Assembly: GCA_040751755.1 (NCBI GenBank) | Contig: JBFMHC010000046.1 | Span: 124,001 to 188,000, forward strand | Length of the DNA: 64,000 bases | Source: PFJX01 sp040751755 | GTDB lineage: Bacteria; Pseudomonadota; Gammaproteobacteria; Burkholderiales; Thiobacillaceae | Reading direction: 5' to 3' | Part shown: in pieces, positions 37,001 through 44,924 of the stretch | Layout of the letters: the number at the start of each line of letters is the position of its first letter | Position numbering within the stretch: position 1 is the first letter of the stretch | Notes under the pieces: model-generated | Databases searched by the model: none | The model's input: only the letters and a program-made list of their open reading frames with translations | What the model was told of the DNA's origin: nothing | Program-made: the position numbers and the translations under genes

Positions 37001-38513
37001 CATCTACTCCATCGAGGACCTGGCGCAGCTGATCTTCGACCTCAAGCAGGTCAACCCCGAGGCCCTGGTCTCGGTGAAGCTGGTGGCCGAGCCCGGCGTC
37101 GGCACCATCGCCGCCGGTGTGGCCAAGGCCTATGCCGACCTCATCACCATCTCCGGCTATGACGGCGGCACCGGCGCCTCGCCGCTGACCTCCGTGAAAT
37201 ACGCCGGCACGCCGTGGGAGCTGGGCCTCACCGAGGCGCAGCAGGTGCTGCGCGCCAACGGCCTGCGCGGCCGCGTGCGCGTGCAGACCGACGGCGGCCT
37301 GAAGACCGGCCTGGACGTCGTCAAGGCCGCGATCCTCGGCGCCGAGTCGTTCGGCTTCGGCACCGCGCCCATGATCGCCCTGGGCTGCAAGTACCTGCGC
37401 ATCTGCCACCTGAACAACTGCGCCACCGGCGTCGCCACCCAGGACGGCCGCCTGCGCAAACAGTTCTTCATCGGCCTGCCGGAGATGGTGATCAACTACT
37501 TCACCTTCGTCGCGCGCGAGACCCGGGAGTGGATGGCCGCCCTGGGCGTCAGCCGCTTCGAGGACCTGATCGGCCGCACCGACCTGCTCGACCTGCTGCC
37601 GGGCGAGAGTGACAAGCAGGGCCGGCTCAAGCTCGACGTGCTGCTCTCGCAGGGCAGCATCGACAGCAACGAGCCGCGCTTCTGCGTGGAAGACCGCAAC
37701 CCCTCGTTCGACAAGGGCGAGCTGGCCGAGCAGATGGTCAAGGACGCCCTCGCCGGCATCAAGGCCAAGACCCCGCAGCGCCTGGAATACACCGTGCGCA
37801 ACGTCAACCGCTCGATCGGTGCGCGCCTCTCCGGCGAGATCGCCAAGGCGCACGGCGCCGAGGGCCTGCCTGCCGACTGCCTGCACATCAAGCTGAACGG
37901 CTCCGCCGGCCAGAGCTTCGGCGTGTGGAACCACAACGGCCTGACCATGGAGATTGAGGGCGACGCCAACGACTACGTCGGCAAGGGCATGTCCGGCGGC
38001 CGCCTCATCGTCTATCCGCCCAAGGGCTCGGCATTCGAGTCGCACCGCGCCAGCATCGTCGGCAACACCTGCCTGTATGGTGCCACCGGTGGCGAGCTGT
38101 ATGCCGCGGGCATGGCGGGCGAGCGCTTCGGCGTGCGCAACTCCGGTGCCCTGGCGGTGGTCGAAGGCGTGGGCGAGCACTGCTGCGAATACATGACCGG
38201 CGGCTGCGTGATCGTCCTCGGCAACACCGGCCTCAACGTCGGCGCCGGCATGACCGGCGGCTTCGCCCTGGTGTTCGACGAGGACGGCAACTTCGCCGAG
38301 AAGTACAACAACGAATTGGTCGACATCAACCGCATCAACGACGAGAAGACCGGCGAGCACCGTGCCTTCCTGCGCGAGAAGCTGGAGAAGCACCTGCTCT
38401 ACACCGGCTCCGCGCGCGCGCGCTGGATGCTGGAGAACTTCAACGATGTCGTGAACCGTTTCTGGCTGGTGAAGCCCAAGGCCCTCACCCTGGACAGCCT
38501 GCTGAAGGATTGA
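34056..38513 (+). CDS. gltB: Glutamate synthase (NADPH) large subunit
   Basis: This 1485-residue protein contains a class II glutamine amidotransferase domain, a central domain, an FMN/[3Fe-4S] synthase domain and a C-terminal beta-helix. The nucleophile Cys22 lies in DSCGFGLIAQ, so a 21-residue propeptide is removed on maturation. The synthase domain shows SPPPHHDIYSIEDLAQLI and ISGYDGGTGASPLTS, and the cluster cysteines are in CKYLRICHLNNCATGV. The gating motif GGELYAAGMAGERFGVRNSGA is in the last domain. With GltD it makes two glutamates from glutamine and 2-oxoglutarate. gltD starts four bases after the stop. Confidence 0.98.
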   Translation: MDDRQRRLCGTLYSPDFEQDSCGFGLIAQLDNQPSHKLVQNAISSLACMTHRGAVAADGKSGDGCGLLFKMPEGFLRTVAAEAGIQLAPRFAAGLTFLNQDPALAQRARDLLAQELKAEGLEPAGFRKVPTDNSALGEYALKSLPVIEQLFVNCPASVEAEIFERKLYIARRRVEKAVAGTDATFYMPTLSGRVLSYKGLVMPSWLPVFYPDLNDARFESALAVFHQRFSTNTWPEWRLAQPFRYLAHNGEINTVQGNRNWSRAREQKFQSPLIPNMDDVRPMVGTNGSDSMSFDNMLEGLLMGGAGLFRAMRMMVPPAWQNVTNMDPDLRAFYEYNSMHMEPWDGPAGIVMTDGRYGVCMLDRNGLRPARYVITKDRFVTIASEVGVWDYGGPDNIVAKGRVRPGQMVAADLETGKFLLPEDIDAQLKSAQPYRDWLKTHAQRVEFGLEQDTDYPAMDAASVATHQKLFNVSFEELDQVIRVLAEDGQEAVGSMGDDTPMAVLSQKVRSPFDYLRQQFAQVTNPPIDPIREAIVMSLNTVFGRERNLFEETPEHAHRMELNSPVLSHDAFKAVTTSSDPAYAAIYFDLQYDPAAADLKGALEKLAADAVAAVRSGKVVVVLSDRKIDRALLPIPALFATGAVHHALTDAGLRCDANIVVKTGAARDPHQIAALIGYGATAVYPYLAYQSILQMVKSGEIKLAPEKALYNYRKGIDKGLLKVMSKMGISAIASYRGAQLFEAVGMHEEVVAMCLKGTVSRVSGANFTDFEADQKKLARAAFNPLKPLSAGGLLKFMHGEEYHAYNPDVVQQLQKAVQTGSYEAYKEYAASVNNRPVAMFRDLMKLKLADKPIAEDAVEPLESILKRFDSAGMSLGALSPEAHEALAEGMNRIGGRSNSGEGGEDPARYGTVKMSKIKQVASGRFGVTAHYLVNAEVLQIKVAQGAKPGEGGQLPGKKVEPHIAKLRCTKPGVTLISPPPHHDIYSIEDLAQLIFDLKQVNPEALVSVKLVAEPGVGTIAAGVAKAYADLITISGYDGGTGASPLTSVKYAGTPWELGLTEAQQVLRANGLRGRVRVQTDGGLKTGLDVVKAAILGAESFGFGTAPMIALGCKYLRICHLNNCATGVATQDGRLRKQFFIGLPEMVINYFTFVARETREWMAALGVSRFEDLIGRTDLLDLLPGESDKQGRLKLDVLLSQGSIDSNEPRFCVEDRNPSFDKGELAEQMVKDALAGIKAKTPQRLEYTVRNVNRSIGARLSGEIAKAHGAEGLPADCLHIKLNGSAGQSFGVWNHNGLTMEIEGDANDYVGKGMSGGRLIVYPPKGSAFESHRASIVGNTCLYGATGGELYAAGMAGERFGVRNSGALAVVEGVGEHCCEYMTGGCVIVLGNTGLNVGAGMTGGFALVFDEDGNFAEKYNNELVDINRINDEKTGEHRAFLREKLEKHLLYTGSARARWMLENFNDVVNRFWLVKPKALTLDSLLKD

Positions 38514-38517
38514 TGCC

Positions 38518-39921
38518 ATGTCCGACGTTTTCCAGTTTCTGAACATCGCCCGCCGCGACGGCGACAAGACCCCGGCCGAGGTCCGCAAGACCCAGTTCAA
38601 GGAGATCTACGCCCCCTTCGGCGCCGATCAGGCCCAGGAACAGGCCGGCCGCTGCCTGGCCTGCGGCAACCCCTACTGCGAGTGGAAGTGCCCGGTGCAC
38701 AACTACATCCCCAACTGGCTCAAGCTGGTGGATGAGGGACGTCTGTTCGAGGCCGCCGAACTGTCGCACCAGACCAACTCCCTGCCCGAGGTGTGCGGCC
38801 GCGTCTGCCCGCAGGACCGCCTGTGCGAGGGCTCTTGCACCCTCAACCAGGTGAGCGCCGGCGCCGTCACCATCGGCCAGGTGGAGAAGTACATCAGCGA
38901 CACCGCCTTCGCCCAGGGCTGGCGCCCGGACATGAGCAAGGTGGTGGCCACCGGCAAGCGGGTCGCCATCATCGGCGCCGGCCCCGCCGGCCTGGGCTGC
39001 GCGGACATCCTGGCGCGCAATGGGGTGAAGGCCGTGGTGTTCGACAGGTATCCGGAGATCGGCGGTCTGCTCACCTTCGGCATCCCCGAGTTCAAGATGG
39101 AAAAGAGCGTCATGACCCGCCGCCGCGAGGTGTTCGAGGGCATGGGCATCGAGTTCCGCCTCAACACCGAGGTCGGCAAGGATGTGCAGATGGCCGACCT
39201 GCTCAAGGACTTCGACGCCGTGTTCCTCGGCATGGGCACCTACAGCTACATGCAGGCCGGCATCCCCGGCGAGGACCTGCCCGGCGTGATGCCCGCGCTG
39301 CCCTTCCTGATCTCCAACGTCAACCACTGCCTGGGCCTGCCACAGGACGAGTTCATCGACATGAAGGGCCTCAAGGTCGTGGTGCTGGGCGGCGGCGACA
39401 CCGCCATGGACTGCAACCGCACCTCCATCCGCCAGGGCGCCGCCAGCGTCACCTGTGCCTACCGCCGCGACGAGGCCAACATGCCCGGCTCCAAGCGCGA
39501 GGTCGCCAACGCCAAGGAAGAGGGCGTGCAGTTCCTGTGGAACCGCCAGCCGGTCGAGGTCGTCGGCAACGGCAAGGTCGAGGGCATCAAGCTGGTCACC
39601 ACCGAGCTGGGCGCCCCCGACGCGCGCGGCCGCCGCACCCCCGTGGTGGTGGAAGGCTCCGAGGAGATCATCCCCTGCGACCGCGTCGTCGTCGCCTTCG
39701 GCTTCCGCCCCAACCCGCAGCCCTGGTTCGCCGAGTTCGGCATCACCACCGACCAGGGCGGCCGCGTCCTCGCCAAGGGCCAGAAGCACGCCTACCAGAC
39801 CGCCAACCCCAAGGTCTTCGCCGGCGGCGACATGGTGCGCGGCTCCGACCTGGTGGTCACCGCGGTCTACGAAGGCCGGGAGGCCGCCAAGGGCATGCTG
39901 GAGTTCCTCGGCGTCTGGTAA
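38518..39921 (+). CDS. gltD: Glutamate synthase (NADPH) small subunit
   Basis: This 467-residue protein passes electrons from NADPH to GltB. The N-terminal cysteine clusters CLACGNPYCEWKCPVHNYIP and CGRVCPQDRLCEGSC hold two [4Fe-4S] centres. The FAD motif is VAIIGAGPAGLGCAD, and the NADPH motif is VVVLGGGDTAMDCNR. The C-terminal ANPKVFAGGDMVRGSDLVV completes the pyridine-nucleotide oxidoreductase fold. The length is normal. Confidence 0.98.
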   Translation: MSDVFQFLNIARRDGDKTPAEVRKTQFKEIYAPFGADQAQEQAGRCLACGNPYCEWKCPVHNYIPNWLKLVDEGRLFEAAELSHQTNSLPEVCGRVCPQDRLCEGSCTLNQVSAGAVTIGQVEKYISDTAFAQGWRPDMSKVVATGKRVAIIGAGPAGLGCADILARNGVKAVVFDRYPEIGGLLTFGIPEFKMEKSVMTRRREVFEGMGIEFRLNTEVGKDVQMADLLKDFDAVFLGMGTYSYMQAGIPGEDLPGVMPALPFLISNVNHCLGLPQDEFIDMKGLKVVVLGGGDTAMDCNRTSIRQGAASVTCAYRRDEANMPGSKREVANAKEEGVQFLWNRQPVEVVGNGKVEGIKLVTTELGAPDARGRRTPVVVEGSEEIIPCDRVVVAFGFRPNPQPWFAEFGITTDQGGRVLAKGQKHAYQTANPKVFAGGDMVRGSDLVVTAVYEGREAAKGMLEFLGVW

Positions 39922-39953
39922 GCCGGCCTACCCGCCCCCCCGCAACGAGCCCT

Positions 39954-39978
39954 GCCCCAGAGCGGGGTTTGTTTTTTT
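39954..39978 (+). terminator. Possible terminator after gltD
   Basis: A short GC stem (GCCCC / GGGGT) is followed by TTGTTTTTTT about 30 bases after the gltD stop. The T-run is convincing; the stem is only four or five base pairs. Confidence 0.5.
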
Positions 39979-40023
39979 GATGTGCGGGGGCAGTATCGAG
40001 CCGTCGCTTTGATGAGGCCGCGC

Positions 40024-40293
40024 ATGCAGCCGATCCACGAACTGCTCGCCCGCATCCGCTGGGATGCCGAATTCGCCAGGGGCCGCTTCGCCATCGGTTA
40101 CTGGGACCGCGTCGCCGGGCAGGTGCTGCATGTCGACCTGCGCGAGATCGCCTGGGACGCGGAGAATCCGTCCTTCTTCGATCTGGTCGACGAGGATGGC
40201 GTGACGCATGCCATCCCGTTTCACCGGGTGCGGGAGGTTTGGCGGGATGGGGTGTTGATCTGGGAGCGGCGGGTGGAGAGCGGTGGTGAATGA
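40024..40293 (+). CDS. DUF504 / MJ1316-type small protein
   Basis: This 89-residue protein has the DUF504 pattern: HELLARIRWDAEF, FAIGYWDRV, then IPFHRVREVWRDGVLIWERR. The domain has been proposed to recognise RNA ends with cyclic phosphate and is often found with RNA-repair enzymes; this role is not proven for bacterial stand-alone members. The start at 40024 follows GAGG by six bases. An ATG twelve bases upstream is in frame but less well placed. It is a single gene between gltD and the convergent PEP-CTERM gene. Confidence 0.8.
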   Translation: MQPIHELLARIRWDAEFARGRFAIGYWDRVAGQVLHVDLREIAWDAENPSFFDLVDEDGVTHAIPFHRVREVWRDGVLIWERRVESGGE

Positions 40294-40313
40294 AATGGCC
40301 CGGGGTGGGCCGG

Positions 40314-40880
40314 TTACCGTGTCTTGGCCTTGCGACGGGACAGCCCCAGACCTGCGAATCCCAGCCCCATGAGGGCGAGGGTGGTGGGTTCGGGCACCGT
40401 GGAGTGCGTCGTTGGAGACCTGGTGAAACTGAACTGGGACTTATCGGTTGCAGGCTTGCTATCGAACGCGCTCCAACTGCCGCCAAGAATGAGCCCGCAT
40501 GCCCCGGTGCCGCAAATGAGTGCGTTGTCACTATCGTTGCCCCAGACCACCGAGTTGCTGGCGGTTGGCCAGTAACCGCCAAAATCGAGTTGATCGGTAG
40601 TGGTGTTGAAAGATAGCTGAAACGGGTTGTTCACCGGGTCAGTCCCTAAGGTCCAAGTGAACAGCTCTGTCGCGTACGAGTAGCCAGTGATCGTGAACGA
40701 TGAAATCTGGCCGGCCTTTGCGGAGATGATGCCGGAGCCGTCGAGGGAGGCGTCGTACGACATCGTTCCAGAGGCATGGTGGCCAAAGACTGATCCCGTC
40801 CATGTCCAGTCAAAAGTAATCACGCTGGCGTGCGCCGGCACGCTTGCGCACAGCGCGATGATCAGCGCGTATCTTTTCAT
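40314..40880 (-). CDS. PEP-CTERM sorted exported protein
   Basis: This 188-residue protein has a signal peptide (1 to about 18, VPAHA-S) and a beta-rich, Ser/Thr/Gly-rich middle (WTWTGSVFGHHASGTMSYD). It has the C-terminal sorting signal VPEPTTLALMGLGFAGLGL followed by SRRKAKTR. PEP-CTERM signals are cleaved by exosortase, and the proteins go to the surface or exopolysaccharide matrix, so an exosortase locus should exist elsewhere. Its base composition is visibly less GC-rich than neighbours, suggesting later acquisition or fast evolution. The upstream 197 bases to the ABC genes contain no other gene. Confidence 0.88.
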   Translation of the reverse strand: MKRYALIIALCASVPAHASVITFDWTWTGSVFGHHASGTMSYDASLDGSGIISAKAGQISSFTITGYSYATELFTWTLGTDPVNNPFQLSFNTTTDQLDFGGYWPTASNSVVWGNDSDNALICGTGACGLILGGSWSAFDSKPATDKSQFSFTRSPTTHSTVPEPTTLALMGLGFAGLGLSRRKAKTR

Positions 40881-41077
40881 GCCTTGTCTCCGTTAATTGG
40901 ACCGCGACCTTCACACGATGCGCCGAAGCCGGGGAGCGGGTTCAACGCATAAAGGTGAGGCTGGATGTGAAGTAGAGTGTGACACTCGAAAGAGCAGGTC
41001 AAGTCTAATGAAGAGTCGTTCTGGATGCCTGGTTGCGTCGGAGTGATGGCCGCTCTAGGCCGATTGCCGGCACTTGC

Positions 41078-41839
41078 TTAACGCAACAACCGTCGCCGCG
41101 TCAGTACCAGCGACGCCGCAAACCCCGCCACCCCATACGCCACCAGCACCGCCCCGTGCCACACGGGCATTTCCGGCCAGCGCCCCAGCACCAGGGGACG
41201 GGCCAGTTCGATGGCATGGGTCAAGGGTAGCCAGCCGGCCGCCGTGGCCAGCCAGTCGGGCAGGGCGGAGGGGGGGTAGAACACGCCGCCCAGCAGCACC
41301 ATGGGGGTGATGGCGAGGGTGAAGTAGTAGAGGAAGAAGTCGTAGTTGGGCGAGACGGCGTTGATGGCCAGGCCCAGACCGGCGAAGCAGAAGCCGGTGA
41401 GGACGACCACGGGCAGCAGAGCCAGGCTCATGGCGAAGTCGGCCTGCAGGCCCAGTGACCAGATCACCAGCAGGATCGCCGCGCCGGAAAGCATGGCCTT
41501 GGAGGTGGCCCAGGCGAGTTCGCCCAGCAGCACGTCCTTCAGCCCCAGCGGGGTGTTGAGGATGGCCTCCCAGGTCTTCTGCACGTGCATGCGCGAGAAG
41601 GCGGAATACAGGGTCTCGAAGGTGGCGCTGTTCATGACGCTGTAGCACAGCATGCCGGCGGCGAGGAAGTTGAGGTAGGGCACGCCGTCCACCCGTTGCA
41701 GCAGGCCGCCCAGGCCGTAGCCCAGGCCGAGCATGTAGAGCAGGGGGTCGGCGAGGTTGCCGAGTAGCGAGGGGCCGGCGAGCTTCCGCCAGACCTTGAA
41801 GTTGCGTAGCCAGACGGGGTACCAGGCGAGGTCAATCAC
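41078..41839 (-). CDS. ABC-2 type export permease (NodJ-like)
   Basis: This 253-residue inner-membrane protein has six predicted helices, including LLYMLGLGYGLGGLL, ILLVIWSLGLQADFAMSLALL and YFTLAITPMVLLGGVFYPPSALP; the GGVFYP stretch is typical of the NodJ/ABC-2 family. The GTG start at 41839 overlaps the ATPase stop by eight bases. With the ATPase it forms a small exporter. NodIJ homologues export lipo-oligosaccharides, but in free-living gammaproteobacteria the cargo is unknown. Confidence 0.9.
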   Translation of the reverse strand: MIDLAWYPVWLRNFKVWRKLAGPSLLGNLADPLLYMLGLGYGLGGLLQRVDGVPYLNFLAAGMLCYSVMNSATFETLYSAFSRMHVQKTWEAILNTPLGLKDVLLGELAWATSKAMLSGAAILLVIWSLGLQADFAMSLALLPVVVLTGFCFAGLGLAINAVSPNYDFFLYYFTLAITPMVLLGGVFYPPSALPDWLATAAGWLPLTHAIELARPLVLGRWPEMPVWHGAVLVAYGVAGFAASLVLTRRRLLR

Positions 41840-42695
41840 GCAGGTCCCTCCCGGTGAGCTTGAGGAACACGTCTTCCAGGTTGGCGGGGCGGTGCAGGTA
41901 GCGCAGGCCGGCGGTGCCCTGGGCCTCCAGGTCCGCGACCACGGCCTGGGGGGTGTCCGTGTAGCAGAACAGGGTCTCGCCCACGGTCTCGCAGCGGCGG
42001 CAGAAATGCGCCGAGCAGTCCCGCCAGGCCGCCAGGCCCTCGCCGTAGACCTCCACAACGTGCGGCTCGATGTGGGCCTGGATCAGCTCGCGCGGGCTGC
42101 CCTGGGCGATGATGCGACCGCGGTCCATGACGCTGATGACGTCGCACAGGCGCTCGGCCTCGTCCATGAAGTGGGTGGTGAGCAGCAGGGTCTTGCCCTG
42201 GGCGATGAGGCGGCGCAGACCCTGCCAGATGAGGTGGCGGGCCTGCGGGTCGAGGCCGGTGGTGGGCTCGTCGAGGAAGATCAGTTCGGGGTCGTTGATG
42301 AGGGCGCGCGCCAGGGTGAGGCGGCGCTTCATGCCGCCGGAGAGGCTGGCGATGGGTGCCTCCGCCTTGCCCTCCAGGCCGGCGAAGGCGAGCAGCTCGG
42401 GGATGCGCGCGGCCATCTCGGCGTGCGGCAGGCCGAAGTAGCGGCCGTAGGTGAGCAGGTTCTCGCGTACCGTGAAGTCCGGGTCCAGGCTGTCGGTCTG
42501 CGGCACCACGCCGACGCGGCGCCGCGCCGCGCCGCCCGCTTGCGGCATGGGGTGGCCCATCAGCGCGATCTCGCCGGCGTCCGCGCCGATCAGGCCGAGG
42601 GCGAGGCGCAGGGTGGTGGTCTTGCCTGCGCCGTTGGGGCCCAGCAGGCCGTGGCAGCGGCCGGGCGCCAGTTCCAGGTCCAGGCCGTCGACCAC
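41832..42695 (-). CDS. ABC transporter ATPase (NodI-like); 5' end uncertain
   Basis: The 287-residue reading has Walker A LLGPNGAGKTTTLRLALG, signature ASLSGGMKRRLTLARALI, Walker B LIFLDEPTTGLDP and the His switch LLTTHF. It is the partner of the ABC-2 permease. The GTG used here (42695) starts after the A-loop: in the same frame upstream one reads SIRRLTKRYGDAT, the normal N-terminus. That stretch has no ATG/GTG/TTG before an in-frame TAG, the hydrolase stop. A one-base loss in the seven-G run (42737-42743) would join it to a GTG at 42753. The real start is therefore probably near 42738-42753. Confidence 0.85.
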   Translation of the reverse strand: MVDGLDLELAPGRCHGLLGPNGAGKTTTLRLALGLIGADAGEIALMGHPMPQAGGAARRRVGVVPQTDSLDPDFTVRENLLTYGRYFGLPHAEMAARIPELLAFAGLEGKAEAPIASLSGGMKRRLTLARALINDPELIFLDEPTTGLDPQARHLIWQGLRRLIAQGKTLLLTTHFMDEAERLCDVISVMDRGRIIAQGSPRELIQAHIEPHVVEVYGEGLAAWRDCSAHFCRRCETVGETLFCYTDTPQAVVADLEAQGTAGLRYLHRPANLEDVFLKLTGRDLRD

Positions 42696-42743
42696 GGTGG
42701 CGTCGCCGTAGCGCTTGGTGAGGCGGCGGATGCTCAGGGGGGG

Positions 42744-43343
42744 CTACGGGCACAGCGATTCCACCAAAGTCTGTAGCGGTTTCAACTGGCCGTGGAAGAA
42801 GTGGCCGGCGCCGGCGATCTCGTGCAGCGCGATGCCGTGGGCCTGCGCGTAGGCGCGCACGGCGGTGACGGGGATCAACTCGTCCTCCGTGCCGTGGATG
42901 ATGTGCGCGGGGATGGCGGGGGCGTCGAAGGCGTACATGGACACCGCCGGGCCGACCATGATCAGGCGCTCGGCGTGCAACTCGGCAGCGACACGGTGCT
43001 GCACGTAGGCGCCGAAGGAGAAGCCCATCAGGGTCCAGGACAGGTTCGGATAATGCGGGGCGACGGCGGCGGCGATGCCCAGCAGGTCCTCGGTCTCGCC
43101 GATGCCGTGGTCGAAGCTGCCTTCGCTCTCGCCGACGCCGCGGAAGTTGGGGCGGATCGCCACCAGGCCGCGGTTCAGCGCCGCCTTGGCCAGGGTCCAG
43201 GCCACCTTGTTGTCGAGGCTGCCACCGTGCAGGGGGTGGGGGTGGGCGATCAGGGCCAGGCCCCGGCGCTCGCCCTCCGGGTCCTCGATCACGGTCTCGA
43301 TCTTGCCGACCGGCAGCTTGATGCGGAGTCTGTGGCGCTTCAT
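42744..43343 (-). CDS. Alpha/beta hydrolase (dienelactone hydrolase-like, CocE/YcjY type)
   Basis: This 199-residue cytosolic hydrolase has the oxyanion-side ALIAHPHPLHGGSLDNKV, the strand AIRPNFRGVGESEGSFD, the nucleophile elbow GFSFGAY (Ser109), an Asp in HGTEDELIPV and the His in IAGAGHFFHG, so the triad is intact. It is a common small proteobacterial esterase-like family with no assigned substrate. It precedes the ABC ATPase on the same strand and is probably co-transcribed. Confidence 0.85.
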   Translation of the reverse strand: MKRHRLRIKLPVGKIETVIEDPEGERRGLALIAHPHPLHGGSLDNKVAWTLAKAALNRGLVAIRPNFRGVGESEGSFDHGIGETEDLLGIAAAVAPHYPNLSWTLMGFSFGAYVQHRVAAELHAERLIMVGPAVSMYAFDAPAIPAHIIHGTEDELIPVTAVRAYAQAHGIALHEIAGAGHFFHGQLKPLQTLVESLCP

Positions 43344-43354
43344 GCGCGCGGGCT

Positions 43355-43512
43355 CGATTCGTGGCGGCCGCTCTCCCTCCCCCACCGGGGGAGGGGCGGG
43401 GAGAGGGCGGCCTCGTAGAGGCCGTGATCTTGGCTTGCCAGAGCGGAAACCGTGTCCTGCGGACACGCCCTCTCCCGCCCTGCCGGGCACCCTCCCCCGG
43501 CGGGGGAGGGGT
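43355..43512. repeat. GC-rich inverted-repeat element between genes
   Basis: CCCTCCCCCACCGGGGGAGGG and CCCTCCCCCGGCGGGGGAGGG are two hairpins. The segment GGGCGGGGAGAGGGCG near 43395-43410 is the inverse of CGCCCTCTCCCGCCC near 43468-43482, so the whole element can fold into a long cruciform. It looks like a dispersed intergenic repeat rather than a terminator, as there is no T-run. Confidence 0.6.
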
Positions 43513-43836
43513 TCATATCTTGAGCCGCTCCACCACCTGGCCATCGCGCAGGTGGCTTTCCAGGATCTCGTCGATGTCCGCCTCGTCGACGAAGGTGTAC
43601 CAGGTGGCGTCCGGGTAGACCACACACACGGGTCCCTTGTCGCAGCGGTCCATGCAGCCGGCGCGGTTGACCCGGCAGTCGCCGCCCTTGCCGTGCAGGC
43701 CCAGCTTCTTGGCCTTCTTCTTGGCATATTCGAACAGGCCCTCGGCGTTGTGGTCGGTGCAGCAGGCGCCGCCGTCCTCGCGCACGTTAAGGCAGAAGAA
43801 CAGGTGGTGGCGGTAGTAGCTCTTTTCGTCGGTCAT
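43513..43836 (-). CDS. Thioredoxin-like [2Fe-2S] ferredoxin
   Basis: This 107-residue protein has the four-cysteine pattern of thioredoxin-fold [2Fe-2S] ferredoxins: HLFFCLNVREDGGACC in the first loop and GDCRVNRAGCMDRCDKGPVC in the second. YPDATWYTFVDEADIDEIL is the usual C-terminal strand-helix. It resembles the NuoE C-terminal domain and Aquifex Fd4. Its partner is unknown. It is in line with the MazG-like and Nudix genes (six bases after the former). Confidence 0.92.
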   Translation of the reverse strand: MTDEKSYYRHHLFFCLNVREDGGACCTDHNAEGLFEYAKKKAKKLGLHGKGGDCRVNRAGCMDRCDKGPVCVVYPDATWYTFVDEADIDEILESHLRDGQVVERLKI

Positions 43837-43842
43837 GATGGT

Positions 43843-44196
43843 TCAGAGTTCGTGTGACTTGGCGCAGGAGCCCCTGGCCTTCTCGACCGGGTACTTTTGC
43901 GCGTTGATGGCCAGCTTGTCCTCCGCGGCCTTGAGGAGGTCGATCTCCAGGCAGTTGGCCAGGCTCACCAGGTAGATGAGCACGTCGGCCATCTCCTGGC
44001 GCACCGCCTCGCGCTTGGCCTCGGGCAGGTTGAGGCTCTGCTCGGGGGTGAGCCACTGGAAGGGCTCGACCAGTTCCGCCGCCTCGACGATCAAGGCGGC
44101 GGTGAGGTTTTTCGGGTCGTGGTACTGGTGCCAGTCCCGCTCGCGGCCGAAGGCCTGCACGGCGGCGGCCAGTTCTTCGAGGGTGCGGAGGCTCAT
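43843..44196 (-). CDS. MazG-like nucleotide pyrophosphohydrolase (dCTPase/RS21-C6 type)
   Basis: This 117-residue all-alpha NTP pyrophosphatase has IVEAAELVEPFQW and EMADVLIYLVSLANCLEIDL, giving the metal-binding ExxE...ExxD pattern. The family removes non-canonical or excess dNTPs as a house-cleaning function. The neighbouring Nudix gene serves a similar role, so the two may form a small nucleotide-sanitation unit. Its start is ten bases from the Nudix stop. Confidence 0.9.
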   Translation of the reverse strand: MSLRTLEELAAAVQAFGRERDWHQYHDPKNLTAALIVEAAELVEPFQWLTPEQSLNLPEAKREAVRQEMADVLIYLVSLANCLEIDLLKAAEDKLAINAQKYPVEKARGSCAKSHEL

Positions 44197-44206
44197 GGCT
44201 CGGCGC

Positions 44207-44761
44207 TCAGGGCTTGAGGGCGGTGAGCGCGAAGCGCTCGTACCACAGCAGTCCCATGACCGTCTTGGCCTCGTCGATGCGACCGTCGCCGATCATCGTC
44301 AGCGCCTCCTTCATGGGTACGCGCAGGATCTCCAGGAACTCGTCCTCGTCCATGTCCTCGCCGCTGTAGCTGAGTCCCTCGGCGAGGAAGTAGACCAGGC
44401 GCTCATTGGCGTAGCCGATGCAGGGGTAGAAGGTGGGCAGTTCCGACCAGCGCGCCGCCACATAGCCGGTCTCTTCCTGCAGTTCGCGCTGCGCGCAGGC
44501 CAGTTCGCTCTCGTCCGGGTCGAACTTGCCGGCGGGCAGCTCGATGAAGTCGCGTCGCAGCGGGTAGCGGTGCTGGCGTTCGAGCAGGATGTCGCCGTTT
44601 TCGAACACCGGGATGATCACCGCCGCGCCGGGGTGGACGATGTACTCGCGCGTCGATTCGCCGCCGTCCGGCAGGCGCACGCGGTCCTTCTTCACGTGCA
44701 GCAGGCGGCCCTTGTATTCGTCGTTCGATTCCAGGGTGTGTTCGGTGAGGTCGGCTTTCAT
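44207..44761 (-). CDS. Nudix hydrolase, ADP-ribose pyrophosphatase type
   Basis: This 184-residue protein has a complete Nudix box, GKFDPDESELACAQRELQEETGY. It also has the domain-swapped N-terminal strand and an FYPCIGYANERLVYFLAEGL segment, as in ADP-ribose/GDP-mannose pyrophosphatases. It probably cleaves ADP-ribose to AMP and ribose 5-phosphate. An ADP-ribosylglycohydrolase in the same window (22.5-24 kb) could supply free ADP-ribose. The start at 44761 was chosen because it gives the family N-terminus; a GTG/ATG further up adds only ten residues. Confidence 0.9.
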   Translation of the reverse strand: MKADLTEHTLESNDEYKGRLLHVKKDRVRLPDGGESTREYIVHPGAAVIIPVFENGDILLERQHRYPLRRDFIELPAGKFDPDESELACAQRELQEETGYVAARWSELPTFYPCIGYANERLVYFLAEGLSYSGEDMDEDEFLEILRVPMKEALTMIGDGRIDEAKTVMGLLWYERFALTALKP

Positions 44762-44924
44762 GGTGGTGCTCGGCGTTGGCGCTGCCCGCATTGTCGCCGA
44801 TTGGCGTGCGCCCTGCGTGACAGCCGTGGCGGCAGGTGGATTTCCTGCGCGGGGTCATTTTTTTCCGTGTGCCGTGGCGCTAGCATGCCGAGTCTGTCTG
44901 CAACGCCAACAAGGAGACCCGTCC

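Noticed and set aside
33669..38600. Open frame of 1643 codons on the minus strand opposite gltB
   Set aside because: It is the antisense shadow of gltB in a GC-rich genome. The translation is low-complexity (His/Gly/Ala/Val-rich) with no recognisable domain, while gltB is unmistakable.
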